Positions 1 to 7,198 of a stretch of 19,044 nt of DNA are shown one piece after another. The translations under genes and the position numbers were made by a program. Each line of letters starts with the position of its first letter. Position 1 is the first letter of the stretch. Source of the stretch: Patescibacteria group bacterium (lineage in GTDB: Bacteria > Patescibacteriota > Microgenomatia > UBA1400 > PJMF01); assembly GCA_018816485.1 (NCBI GenBank), contig JAHIVL010000075.1:1-19044 (forward strand), in the 5' to 3' direction. The notes below the pieces were generated by a model. That model was not told where the DNA came from. It saw only the letters and a program-made list of their open reading frames with translations, and did not search any database.

Positions 1-1256
1 CCATGCGGAGGAGTTCCAACTTCAAATGCTTCGAGCATATGCCCTATACTGGCCTTAATTTGTTCATCACTGTACCCCATATTCTTGAAAGTCGCTCTTA
101 AAACTTCGGGCTTATGTGCTCTTATGGAACCACCACCGGCTTCGTAACCATTGCAAACTAAGTCATATTGAGCTGAAATAATTTTACCTAGGTTTTTTCC
201 CTCAAGGTGATCCTTTAAGTGCTCATCTAAAGGAGCGCTAAATGGATTGTGAGTAAACGTCCAACCACTTTTGCCATCAAGTACTTCCGCTGCATCATCT
301 TTATCTACTTTTTTAAAGAATGGAAATCTAACTACCCATGCAAAAGCAAGAGTGCCATCTTCTTTTTCTTCATCGGTCCTAAGATCAAACTTATCTGCGC
401 CAAATTTTTCTACAGCTTGCACATAAGTAAACACTGGAAATTTTTCATCTTTGATTTTTCCACCTGCTTTTTTCATGGCGTATATAGTCATTTCCTCTAT
501 CATGCTCATAATTTCATCCTGAGTGGCAAAACTTGTCTCTATATCTAGTTGTGTAAACTCAAAACCTCTGTCAGCTCTAAGATCTTCATCCCTAACACAT
601 TTCGCAATCTGAAAATAATTTTCCATACCAGCGGTCATTAAGAGTTGCTTATATTGTTGAGGACTTTGTGGCAAAGCATAAAATTTTCCTGGATTAAAAC
701 GTGAGGGCACAATAAAATCTCTAGCTCCTTCCTTGGTAGCCAAAGATAGTAAAGGTGTTTCGATCTCAACAAAATCTTTTTCAAACAAATACTCTCTAAA
801 ACTTTGAATCATTTTTGATCTAACTTGAAGATTTTTTCTCATTCTACTGCGTCTTAAATCAAGATAACGATACTTGAGTCTAGCTTCTTCTTTAACATCG
901 TAAGCATCACCCTCTACCTGAATTGGAAGCTCTTTGGAAAGATTTAGAACTTCGTACTCCTTGACTTCTAGCTCCACTGTGCCAGTAGGAATATCTTTGT
1001 TGACCATTCTCTCAGGTCTTTGTTTGACTTCGCCAGTAATCGAAACTACAGATTCGGTGGTAACTTCACCCATCATTTTAAAACCAACACATTGAATAAC
1101 TCCCGATCTGTCACGCAAATCAATAAAGGTTATTTTTCCATGATCTCTTTTTGTTTCGACCCAACCCTTGAGAGTGATGGTTTGGCCAACTAGTTTTGTG
1201 GTGGTGGCGATTAGGGTTCTCTTGGTTGACGCTGAAGTGGTTTCTTGGGTTTTCAT
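1..1256 (-). CDS. aspS: Aspartyl-tRNA synthetase, bacterial type lacking the GAD insertion (partial, 3' end outside window)
   Basis: Class II synthetase that charges tRNA with aspartate in the cytoplasm. I translated 418 codons from the ATG at 1256-1254; the frame runs off the left edge. Visible in order: an OB-fold anticodon-binding domain (GWVETKRDHG, residues 31-40; FIDLRDRSG), the motif 1 region (YRYLDLR, about 129-135), motif 2 with the bacterial signature RDEDLRADR (222-230) and FTQLDIE, then the FTHNPFSAP segment (334-342) and the start of motif 3 (GTPPH) at the edge. Bacterial AspRS normally has a GAD domain of over 100 residues between the FGADKFDLR-like segment (285-293) and the WVVRFP-like segment (306-311); here only about a dozen residues join them. 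The His in RDHG is the residue associated with non-discriminating AspRS, which also charges tRNA-Asn (family knowledge). The gene has its own promoter about 60 nt upstream and only a weak purine-rich ribosome site. Confidence 0.95.
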   Translation of the reverse strand, partial: MKTQETTSASTKRTLIATTTKLVGQTITLKGWVETKRDHGKITFIDLRDRSGVIQCVGFKMMGEVTTESVVSITGEVKQRPERMVNKDIPTGTVELEVKEYEVLNLSKELPIQVEGDAYDVKEEARLKYRYLDLRRSRMRKNLQVRSKMIQSFREYLFEKDFVEIETPLLSLATKEGARDFIVPSRFNPGKFYALPQSPQQYKQLLMTAGMENYFQIAKCVRDEDLRADRGFEFTQLDIETSFATQDEIMSMIEEMTIYAMKKAGGKIKDEKFPVFTYVQAVEKFGADKFDLRTDEEKEDGTLAFAWVVRFPFFKKVDKDDAAEVLDGKSGWTFTHNPFSAPLDEHLKDHLEGKNLGKIISAQYDLVCNGYEAGGGSIRAHKPEVLRATFKNMGYSDEQIKASIGHMLEAFEVGTPPH

Positions 1257-1315
1257 AATATTTTCTTTTTTTGTTTTAGCACTTGGAACAGCTTGCTTTT
1301 ATTATTTCTGGGGTA

Positions 1316-1344
1316 ATTGTACCTTAAGAGGAGGGTGGTGTTAA
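1316..1344 (-). promoter_or_regulatory. Sigma70-type promoter of aspS
   Basis: Read on the minus strand, TTAACA (1344-1339) is followed after 17 nt by TACAAT (1321-1316). These match the -35 and -10 consensus at 5/6 or close to it. The predicted start near 1309 gives a leader of about 53 nt before the aspS ATG. This is the only promoter in the window with a clearly non-leaderless protein-coding transcript of that length. Confidence 0.6.
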
Positions 1345-1351
1345 GCTTTAT

Positions 1352-1687
1352 TTAATCGGATGTATCTACAAGATATCCTTTATTTTTAGAATCTTCTTTT
1401 AGCTGATACATAAGAGTTTTTGATCTTTCAAAAAATTGAAGATCTCCATCTCTATTTTTCAACCTTTTCTTTATTGTTTCTTTATCTGCTATCAACACAA
1501 CATATTTTAGCTCAAAATTAAAATCTCTCATCTGATCTACAAACCATGCCAACTCATCTTCAACAACAAAATCAATCACAACGCTATTATTGTTACTTAT
1601 ATTCTCTTTAGTTTGCTCAGCTATCCAATTCCAAGTTAATTCAAGCCTTTTTTTTCCAAGTAAAACCCTTATTCTCAAGTGGAACAA
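1352..1687 (-). pseudogene. Remnant of a small AAA/P-loop kinase-like gene (both ends missing)
   Basis: This 111-codon frame has only a TTG as possible start at 1687 and stays open upstream to 1729 without an ATG, inside the end of the ATPase gene. The core resembles the second half of small P-loop nucleoside/shikimate-kinase-like ATPases: SVVIDFVVEDE (the strand after the phosphate-binding half), YVVLIADKETIKKRLKNRDGD (lid-like Arg-rich segment) and a terminal LVDTSD. Members I know have a Walker A motif about 50 residues before this region and usually a few more residues after the DTS motif. Neither is present here. It starts where the ATPase stop lies (1704-1702), so arrival of that gene may have removed its 5' half. 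It could still be translated as a fragment, but a working kinase is unlikely without the P-loop. Confidence 0.6.
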
Positions 1688-1701
1688 AAAATGAATCTCA
1701 C

Positions 1702-2847
1702 TTAACTCACAAAATCCAAAAATTGATTTTTATTTACCAGGCTAACTTCACTATTCGGATAAGCATGCAGAAACTCCAATGGTTTTTTGAATTCCTCCTT
1801 ACTCCACTTAAATTCAAAACCAGTCATTTTCCCAGATTGCTCTTCAACGAGGTCAATTTCTTTTTGATCATAAGTACGCCAAAAGTAGTAATTTTTTGAT
1901 TCTTTCAAGTAAATATCCCTCTTTTTTCTTTCACTTACCAAGAAATTTTCCCACACATGACCTCTGTCTTGCCTTAAATCATAGGTATTAAAATTTTTTA
2001 TTAATGCATTACGAATACCAAGATCGTAAAAATATATTTTTCTAGATTTTGAAATTTCTTTCCTAATATTTCTACTTAAGGCAGGTAAACGAAAGATAAC
2101 AAAACTCTTTTCAAGTAGATCCAAGTACCTCATCACAGTTTTTTGATCAATTCCAACAGTGTTTGCAAGTTCTGGCAAAGAAACCTCTTGACTAATTTGA
2201 AGAGCTAGTGCCGTTAAAAGCTTTCTAAGTTGCTCTGGATTTCTAATATCTTGATACTCTAAAGCATCTTTATAGAGATAATCTGTGGTTAACTCCAATA
2301 GATACTCCTCTTTTTCTTGCTGAGTACTCATTTTAAAAATTTCTGGATAACTTCCAAAACGCAAAGCCTGATCTAGATTTTCACTAGAAGCAAAGTAGTT
2401 CTCATCTTGATGTGATTTTAACTCCAAAAAACTAATCGGGAATAAATAAAAAGTCTTCTTTCTACCGGTCAATGACTCACTTACTTCATTTGCCAATTCC
2501 AAACTTGAGGAGCCAGTAGCAATTAATCTTTTGTCAGGCATCTCATCAACAATCATCTTAAGTGTTATGCCAATATTTTTTATTCTTTGAGCTTCATCAA
2601 ATATTATCAAGTCAGTATCTGAAAATAAATTTTTCAAAGCACTTAAACTAATATCACTAAATTTAGTTCTAATTTCTAGGTCATCACAGTTAAGGAAACT
2701 TACTTTTTTATTCTCTAAAGATACTTGCTCTAATATATTCTTTAGAAGTGTTGTTTTACCAACCCTCCTTGCTCCCATAATTATCACAGCTCTACCGGGA
2801 ATTAGGGCTTTTTTTACTTCTTTTTCCAGAATTCTTTGTATTTTCAT
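1702..2847 (-). CDS. AAA ATPase with C-terminal DUF4143 domain
   Basis: A 381-residue protein of the AAA + DUF4143 family, common in archaea and CPR bacteria; its function is not settled. Visible: Walker A GARRVGKTT (25-33), Walker B LIIFDEAQ (80-87), a sensor-like ATGSSS (110-115), a winged-helix-like region around PELANTVGIDQKTVMRYL, and a C-terminal nuclease-like fold. The latter shows YFYDLGIRNAL, GHVWENFLVSE and an EIDLVEE...GFEFKW pair that matches the D-(E)xK pattern of PD-(D/E)XK-like domains. Length is normal for the family. The ATG at 2847 lies exactly 6 nt after a TATACT -10 box, so the mRNA is probably leaderless. The gene stands alone with its own promoter and operator-like repeat, which fits a mobile or selfish-like cassette between recJ and the kinase remnant. 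Confidence 0.9.
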   Translation of the reverse strand: MKIQRILEKEVKKALIPGRAVIIMGARRVGKTTLLKNILEQVSLENKKVSFLNCDDLEIRTKFSDISLSALKNLFSDTDLIIFDEAQRIKNIGITLKMIVDEMPDKRLIATGSSSLELANEVSESLTGRKKTFYLFPISFLELKSHQDENYFASSENLDQALRFGSYPEIFKMSTQQEKEEYLLELTTDYLYKDALEYQDIRNPEQLRKLLTALALQISQEVSLPELANTVGIDQKTVMRYLDLLEKSFVIFRLPALSRNIRKEISKSRKIYFYDLGIRNALIKNFNTYDLRQDRGHVWENFLVSERKKRDIYLKESKNYYFWRTYDQKEIDLVEEQSGKMTGFEFKWSKEEFKKPLEFLHAYPNSEVSLVNKNQFLDFVS

Positions 2848-2853
2848 ACTTTT

Positions 2854-2894
2854 AGTATAGTCTATTCCTCTAATTAAGTCAAATTAGAGGAATA
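2854..2894 (-). promoter_or_regulatory. Promoter with overlapping 13-bp inverted-repeat operator before the DUF4143 ATPase gene
   Basis: Minus strand: -35 TTGACT (2882-2877), 17-nt spacer, -10 TATACT (2859-2854), then 6 nt to the ATG, which predicts a transcription start at the A of ATG. A perfect inverted repeat, TATTCCTCTAATT at 2863-2875 and its complement at 2882-2894, has only 6 nt between its arms, and those bases lie in the -35 box. A third partial copy of the half-site (AATTAGAGGA) lies at 2914-2923, next to a 14-bp palindrome at 2904-2917. This layout fits repression by a dimer covering the -35 box; which protein binds cannot be seen. Confidence 0.65.
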
Positions 2895-2924
2895 CATTCC
2901 TTCAATTTAGCTAAATTAGAGGAG

Positions 2925-4637
2925 TTAGGTTATTTTACAAACCACAACATCCTTCAAAATAATCTGCAACGACCTCCTGCCATTCCAAAAATTAAACTCC
3001 AAACTTCCTACAATATTAATTTTATCTCCTGGGTTTAATTCTTCGCTCAACTTACCCATCCTCCAGCCAATTGCTTTTATAGAACTGCCGTCCTTAGAAT
3101 TTTTACTATTTGAACCACCCAACATTACTCTCAAATGAGCACCTTCCTTCCCCATCGACGCAATTTCTGAAACTTCTACATCTCTCATTTCAAACATCGG
3201 CCCACTATTCCCTTGTCCAAATGGCTCAAAGCTATTAATTATCTCCACAGTTTCATCTCCTGCCAATTCAAAAGGCAAGACGCACTCAGACTCAATTTGT
3301 TTTATCAACAAATCTTTAGAAATTTCTTCCCTAGCTAGCTCAAACAATCTAGATTTAATCACTTCCAGTTTACTCGGTTCAAAACCAAAACCAGCCGCCA
3401 ATGGATGCCCACCAACTTCTAAAAGATCATCTCTTATCTCGCGCAAAAACTCAACAATATTTACTCCAGGAACAGACCTCGCTGAAGCTTTAGCAAAATC
3501 CTCGCCCATACTTATCGCAATTGCTGGTTTACTATGTCTTTCCAAGATTGCCCCAGCTATCAATCCCAAAATACCTTCATTGTAATGATCGGAGTAAACA
3601 ATTAAAATATGCTCATCTTTAATAAATTCAATTTGTTTCTCGGCATGAGCCACAAGCTCGTAAGTCAAGCTTTTGCGTTGCTCATTTGTCTCTATTAGCA
3701 CATGCAACAATTTCTCTGCCTGAGCTCTATTTTTAGTACATAAAAATCTAAGCGCTATAATTCCGTCGGCCATCCTGCCCATTGCATTTATTCTTGGACC
3801 AATTACAAAACCAATCGTGTCGGAATTAATACCCTCCAAATCCCTAACTGTTTTTTCTAGCAATAGCCTAAGACCAATTCTTTTGGTTTTTTTTACTGCT
3901 TCTATACCATACTTTGCAAAACTTCTATTAGCTCCAAATAATTGAACTTGATCGGCGATTGTGGCTATGCCGCATAAGTCTAAAAAAGTTTTTGGCAAGT
4001 TTTTATCAACAACCTGACTACTACCTGCTTTTTCATTTTCAACCCTAATAAGCTCTCTAGCAAGCATCCAGGCAACAGTCGCACCACACAACTTGGTTGA
4101 GTAAAAAATAAAATCTGCCTTTGGAAAAATAAACTTCCCTTTTTCTACTTCCGGTTGATGATGGTCTGTAACAATTACATCCACACCCAAACTTTTGAGG
4201 TACTGCACCGACTCATGAGCAACAATTCCATTATCAACTGTAATAATTAAATCTGGTTTTTTGCTGGCAATAATCACATCAATAGCTTTAACAGACACAC
4301 CATAGCCATGTTCTTTTCTATGAGGAATAAATGGCTTGACATTGCAACCCATATCAAAAAGAGTTTGCCACAAAATCGCAGAAGCACAAACTCCATCAGC
4401 GTCATAATCACCAAAAATAACAATATACTCTTTTTTCTTTTTAGCTTGTCGAATTCTTTTAATAATTAGCTTGAGTTGTTTTTCATCGAGATTAACTTCC
4501 TTTAAGGTAATTTCCATTGGATTAGTTGGATTAAAAAAACTTTCTAAACTTCCTTCTATCTTTCGATTATCAAAAAGGATTTTTTTGAGTTCTTCTGAAT
4601 TTTTTGGGGTTTTTTTAGTTTTTAGGGACCATTTCAT
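2925..4637 (-). CDS. recJ: Single-stranded-DNA-specific 5'-3' exonuclease RecJ
   Basis: 570 residues, close to the usual bacterial RecJ length. It degrades single-stranded DNA 5' to 3' in recombination and mismatch/base-excision repair, using two metal ions. DHH-family motifs are intact: DYDADG (77-82), TVDNG (133-137), TDHH (157-160), CGATVAW (184-190), PRINAMGRM (281-289) and, in the DHHA1 domain, GGHPLAAGF (409-417). The C-terminal OB-fold follows (SFEPFGQGN... then GDKINIVGSLEFNFWNGRRSLQ). The start is the ATG at 4637, which is 6 nt after a TATAGT -10 box. It is divergent from the CCA-adding enzyme gene. The stop at 2927-2925 comes just before the ATPase regulatory region, with no obvious T-tract terminator. 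Confidence 0.96.
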   Translation of the reverse strand: MKWSLKTKKTPKNSEELKKILFDNRKIEGSLESFFNPTNPMEITLKEVNLDEKQLKLIIKRIRQAKKKKEYIVIFGDYDADGVCASAILWQTLFDMGCNVKPFIPHRKEHGYGVSVKAIDVIIASKKPDLIITVDNGIVAHESVQYLKSLGVDVIVTDHHQPEVEKGKFIFPKADFIFYSTKLCGATVAWMLARELIRVENEKAGSSQVVDKNLPKTFLDLCGIATIADQVQLFGANRSFAKYGIEAVKKTKRIGLRLLLEKTVRDLEGINSDTIGFVIGPRINAMGRMADGIIALRFLCTKNRAQAEKLLHVLIETNEQRKSLTYELVAHAEKQIEFIKDEHILIVYSDHYNEGILGLIAGAILERHSKPAIAISMGEDFAKASARSVPGVNIVEFLREIRDDLLEVGGHPLAAGFGFEPSKLEVIKSRLFELAREEISKDLLIKQIESECVLPFELAGDETVEIINSFEPFGQGNSGPMFEMRDVEVSEIASMGKEGAHLRVMLGGSNSKNSKDGSSIKAIGWRMGKLSEELNPGDKINIVGSLEFNFWNGRRSLQIILKDVVVCKIT

Positions 4638-4643
4638 GTCTGT

Positions 4644-4649
4644 ACTATA
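4644..4649 (-). promoter_or_regulatory. Probable -10 box of recJ, leaderless spacing
   Basis: TATAGT on the minus strand ends 6 nt before the recJ ATG (intervening ACAGAC), the same geometry as at three other genes in the window. It sits in a repeated TATAGTATAGT run. No good -35 box is visible; GCAATG is the best at 17 nt. Confidence 0.45.
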
Positions 4650-4668
4650 CTATAAAACTCAGCACACA

Positions 4669-4697
4669 TTGCAGGCGTTTAATAAAGAGGTTACAAT
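4669..4697 (+). promoter_or_regulatory. Promoter of the CCA-adding enzyme gene
   Basis: TTGCAG (4669-4674), 17-nt spacer, TACAAT (4692-4697). The predicted start leaves only a few bases before the ATG at 4708, so the transcript would be almost leaderless. This promoter is why I place the gene start at 4708, even though the frame is open upstream through the recJ 5' end. Confidence 0.55.
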
Positions 4698-4707
4698 TTC
4701 ACCATAT

Positions 4708-6327
4708 ATGAAAGATGATTTAAGTATTAAAATTGCACCAGAACCTCTGTTTATTCTTCATACATTGCAAAAAAATGGTTTCGAGGCCTACATTGTGGGC
4801 GGAGCTGTGCGTGACACCCTAATTACTGCAAAAGAAAATAAATTTTCGCCAGAACTTTCCCATGACACAAAGGCGTCTGATTATGATTTTACAACATCTG
4901 CAAAACCAAAAGAAATTCAAAAAATCTTTCCTGAAAACTTTTACGAAAATGATTTCGGCACAATTAGTGTTACCAAAATACATCTTCAGGAACAAATGGG
5001 AATTTTGATTAAAACTGATAAACAAGACTCTACTATTAAATCTAAAACGATAAATCTACATGAAGCAACAAAAATCCACCAATCACTGATAAATTCAGAA
5101 ACATTTAAAGATGTTGGAAATCAATCTGCTGACAAAAACACCGCCAACCCTAAGGAAGAAGTTTTTGAAATTACCACTTTTAGATCTGATGGCGAGTACA
5201 AAGACCACAGAAAACCTGAAGATGTTGTTTGGGGAAAAACCCTTGCAAGTGATCTAAATAGACGCGACTTCACCATTAACTCAATGGCTATAAAATTTTC
5301 AAAAGACTTTTTAGATTCTATAGATTTTACTCAAATTGGAAATCTTGTAAATATAGAATCCAAAAACTTTGAAATCATCGATCCTCATGAAGGTATGAAT
5401 GATTTAAAATATCAAATAATTAAAACAGTTGGAAATTCTAACAAAAGATTTAATGAAGATGCGCTCAGATTACTGCGAGCAATTAGATTTTCTGTCCAGC
5501 TAAATATGCAGATTGATGATGAAACATATGTAGCAATAATCAAAAATGCCAACCTAATTGAACACATTAGTTGGGAAAGAATTAGAGACGAATTTTTAAA
5601 AATGATCAAAAGTGATTATCCAAAAGAGGCAATTGAAATTCTTGATGAAACCGGATTATTAAAGATCATTATCCCAGAACTTTTAGAAGGAAAAATGGTT
5701 ATGCAAGGTGGTCATCATATTTCGGATGTTTGGAATCACAGCTTAGATGCTCTAGGAGAATGTCCTTCTAAGGATCCAATTGTGAGACTCGGCACTCTTT
5801 TACATGACATTGCGAAACCTCGCACTCTCAAAATTATCGATGGTAAACCAACCTTTTATAATCACGAAATCATTGGTTCTAGAATGGCAAAAAATATTGC
5901 TAAAAGATTAAAGTTTTCTGGTGAAGAAATTGAAAGAATTTTCATTTTGGTTAGATATCATATGTTTCATTATCAACCAAAAAATAGTGATGCATCAATC
6001 AGAAGATTCATGAAAAAAGTTGGCCTGAAAAATATCAACGATATTCTAGATGTTCGCGAAGCAGATAGGCTCGGAAGTGGTGCCAGAAAAACTAGTTGGC
6101 GACTTGAGGAAATGAAGCAAAGAATGATTGAGCAACTTCATCAGCCATTTTCTATTGAAGATTTAAAAATAAATGGCAATGATTTAATGAAAGAATTAAA
6201 TTTACAACCAGGCAAGATTATTGGTGAAATTTTGGCCGACATGTTTGAAAAAGTTCTAGATAACCCAAAACTAAATACTAAGAAACAATTATTAGAAATT
6301 TCCAAAAAGTTTACTTCTTCTTCTTAA
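4708..6327 (+). CDS. cca: CCA-adding tRNA nucleotidyltransferase with HD domain
   Basis: 539 residues from the ATG at 4708. It adds or repairs the 3' CCA of tRNAs; the tRNA-Glu gene in this window does not encode CCA, so the enzyme is needed. Class II polymerase-beta-type motifs: GGAVRD (31-36), catalytic DYD (58-60), FGTISV (83-88), TTFRSDGEYKDHRKPEDV (156-173), NRRDFTINSMA (184-194), EDALRLLRAIRF, and an HD-domain motif LLHDIAKPRT with His366-Asp367. Two stretches are longer than usual: about 21 residues between GGAVRD and DYD, and about 60 extra Lys/Ser/Thr/Asn-rich residues (about 90-150) between FGTISV and the TTFRSDG motif. In-frame codons before 4708 overlap recJ and are unlikely to be translated. 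The 3' end overlaps the convergent secF by 17 nt. Confidence 0.92.
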   Translation: MKDDLSIKIAPEPLFILHTLQKNGFEAYIVGGAVRDTLITAKENKFSPELSHDTKASDYDFTTSAKPKEIQKIFPENFYENDFGTISVTKIHLQEQMGILIKTDKQDSTIKSKTINLHEATKIHQSLINSETFKDVGNQSADKNTANPKEEVFEITTFRSDGEYKDHRKPEDVVWGKTLASDLNRRDFTINSMAIKFSKDFLDSIDFTQIGNLVNIESKNFEIIDPHEGMNDLKYQIIKTVGNSNKRFNEDALRLLRAIRFSVQLNMQIDDETYVAIIKNANLIEHISWERIRDEFLKMIKSDYPKEAIEILDETGLLKIIIPELLEGKMVMQGGHHISDVWNHSLDALGECPSKDPIVRLGTLLHDIAKPRTLKIIDGKPTFYNHEIIGSRMAKNIAKRLKFSGEEIERIFILVRYHMFHYQPKNSDASIRRFMKKVGLKNINDILDVREADRLGSGARKTSWRLEEMKQRMIEQLHQPFSIEDLKINGNDLMKELNLQPGKIIGEILADMFEKVLDNPKLNTKKQLLEISKKFTSSS

Positions 6328-7198
6328 GTTTACTTCTCTTTATAACAATTTCATCCCAAAGCAATAATAAAGGTGCTGCCGTAAAAGTAGACGAATATGT
6401 TCCAGTCACAGCTCCAACAAGCAAAGCAACCGCAAACCAGCGAATGCTATCACCTCCAAGGAGAGCCAACGAAAACAACATTAAGATGATTGTGATTGAG
6501 TTATTTATTGATCTACTAAGAGTCTCTGTTACGGCCATATTTACTATTTCAGTATAATCTACCGCTCGTCTTTTTCGCTTAAGTTCTCTAATGCGATCAT
6601 ATACCACAATAGTGTCATGAACTGAAAAAGAAAGAGTCGTAAGTAACGCTGTCACAAATAGAACGTCTACCTGAACTCCAAAGAAATAACCTAAAATACT
6701 AAAGGTTCCTAATAATATTATTGAGTCATGAAACATAGCTAAAATCGCACATACTCCATATTTTAATTCATCAAATTGCTTCCAAACATAAATTGTGATG
6801 ATAGCTGCAACTAAAAATAATGCAGTTAGCGTTTTTGATAAAAGTTCTTTACTTAAAATTGCACCAACTGTTTCGAATTTTAATTCAGCTACTTCTTGGT
6901 ACTTGTTCCCCAGTTTTACTATGGCCTGTTGTTTAATTTCATTATTAATATTTTCACCACTGATCACATATTTATTATTATCTGCGAGTTTGACATTATC
7001 GATTATATATAACTCTGACAAAGTATTGAAAATTTCTGTCTCATTCACATTCTCATCATTAATTCTAATTTCTAGTTGAGAACCACCGACAAAATCAATT
7101 GAGGGTTTAAGTCCGACAGATACTAATGAAAAAATACTTGGAATTAAAAAAAACAACGAGATTGCAAAAAATAGTTTTTTATATTTCATTAAGTTCAT
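6311..7198 (-). CDS. secF: Protein translocase subunit SecF
   Basis: 295 residues, normal for SecF. It forms a membrane complex with SecD that uses the proton gradient to help pull exported proteins through SecYEG. Visible: TM1 (about 8-28), the SIDFVGG motif (33-39) opening the periplasmic-type domain, then a block of five membrane segments with FGVQVDVLFVTALLTTLSFS, HDTIVVYDRIREL and the INNSITIILMLFSLALLGG repeat-like segment. The tail is Lys-rich. The ATG at 7198 overlaps the secD stop as ATGA and is preceded by GGGGAG, so translation is coupled. The last 17 nt overlap the end of the cca gene on the other strand. Confidence 0.95.
   Translation of the reverse strand: MNLMKYKKLFFAISLFFLIPSIFSLVSVGLKPSIDFVGGSQLEIRINDENVNETEIFNTLSELYIIDNVKLADNNKYVISGENINNEIKQQAIVKLGNKYQEVAELKFETVGAILSKELLSKTLTALFLVAAIITIYVWKQFDELKYGVCAILAMFHDSIILLGTFSILGYFFGVQVDVLFVTALLTTLSFSVHDTIVVYDRIRELKRKRRAVDYTEIVNMAVTETLSRSINNSITIILMLFSLALLGGDSIRWFAVALLVGAVTGTYSSTFTAAPLLLLWDEIVIKRSKLKKKK

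Noticed and set aside
249..548. Plus-strand 99-codon frame near the left edge
   Set aside because: It is antisense to intact aspS, has no motif and is Phe/Lys-rich as expected of a shadow frame.
2863..2894. The inverted repeat as a recJ terminator
   Set aside because: On the recJ strand the hairpin has no T-run after it, and it is positioned on the ATPase -35 box instead.
4471..4707. N-terminal extension of the CCA-adding enzyme back to 4471
   Set aside because: The frame overlaps the 5' end of recJ and crosses the promoter region; the extra residues match no part of the family, and a promoter ends just before 4708.
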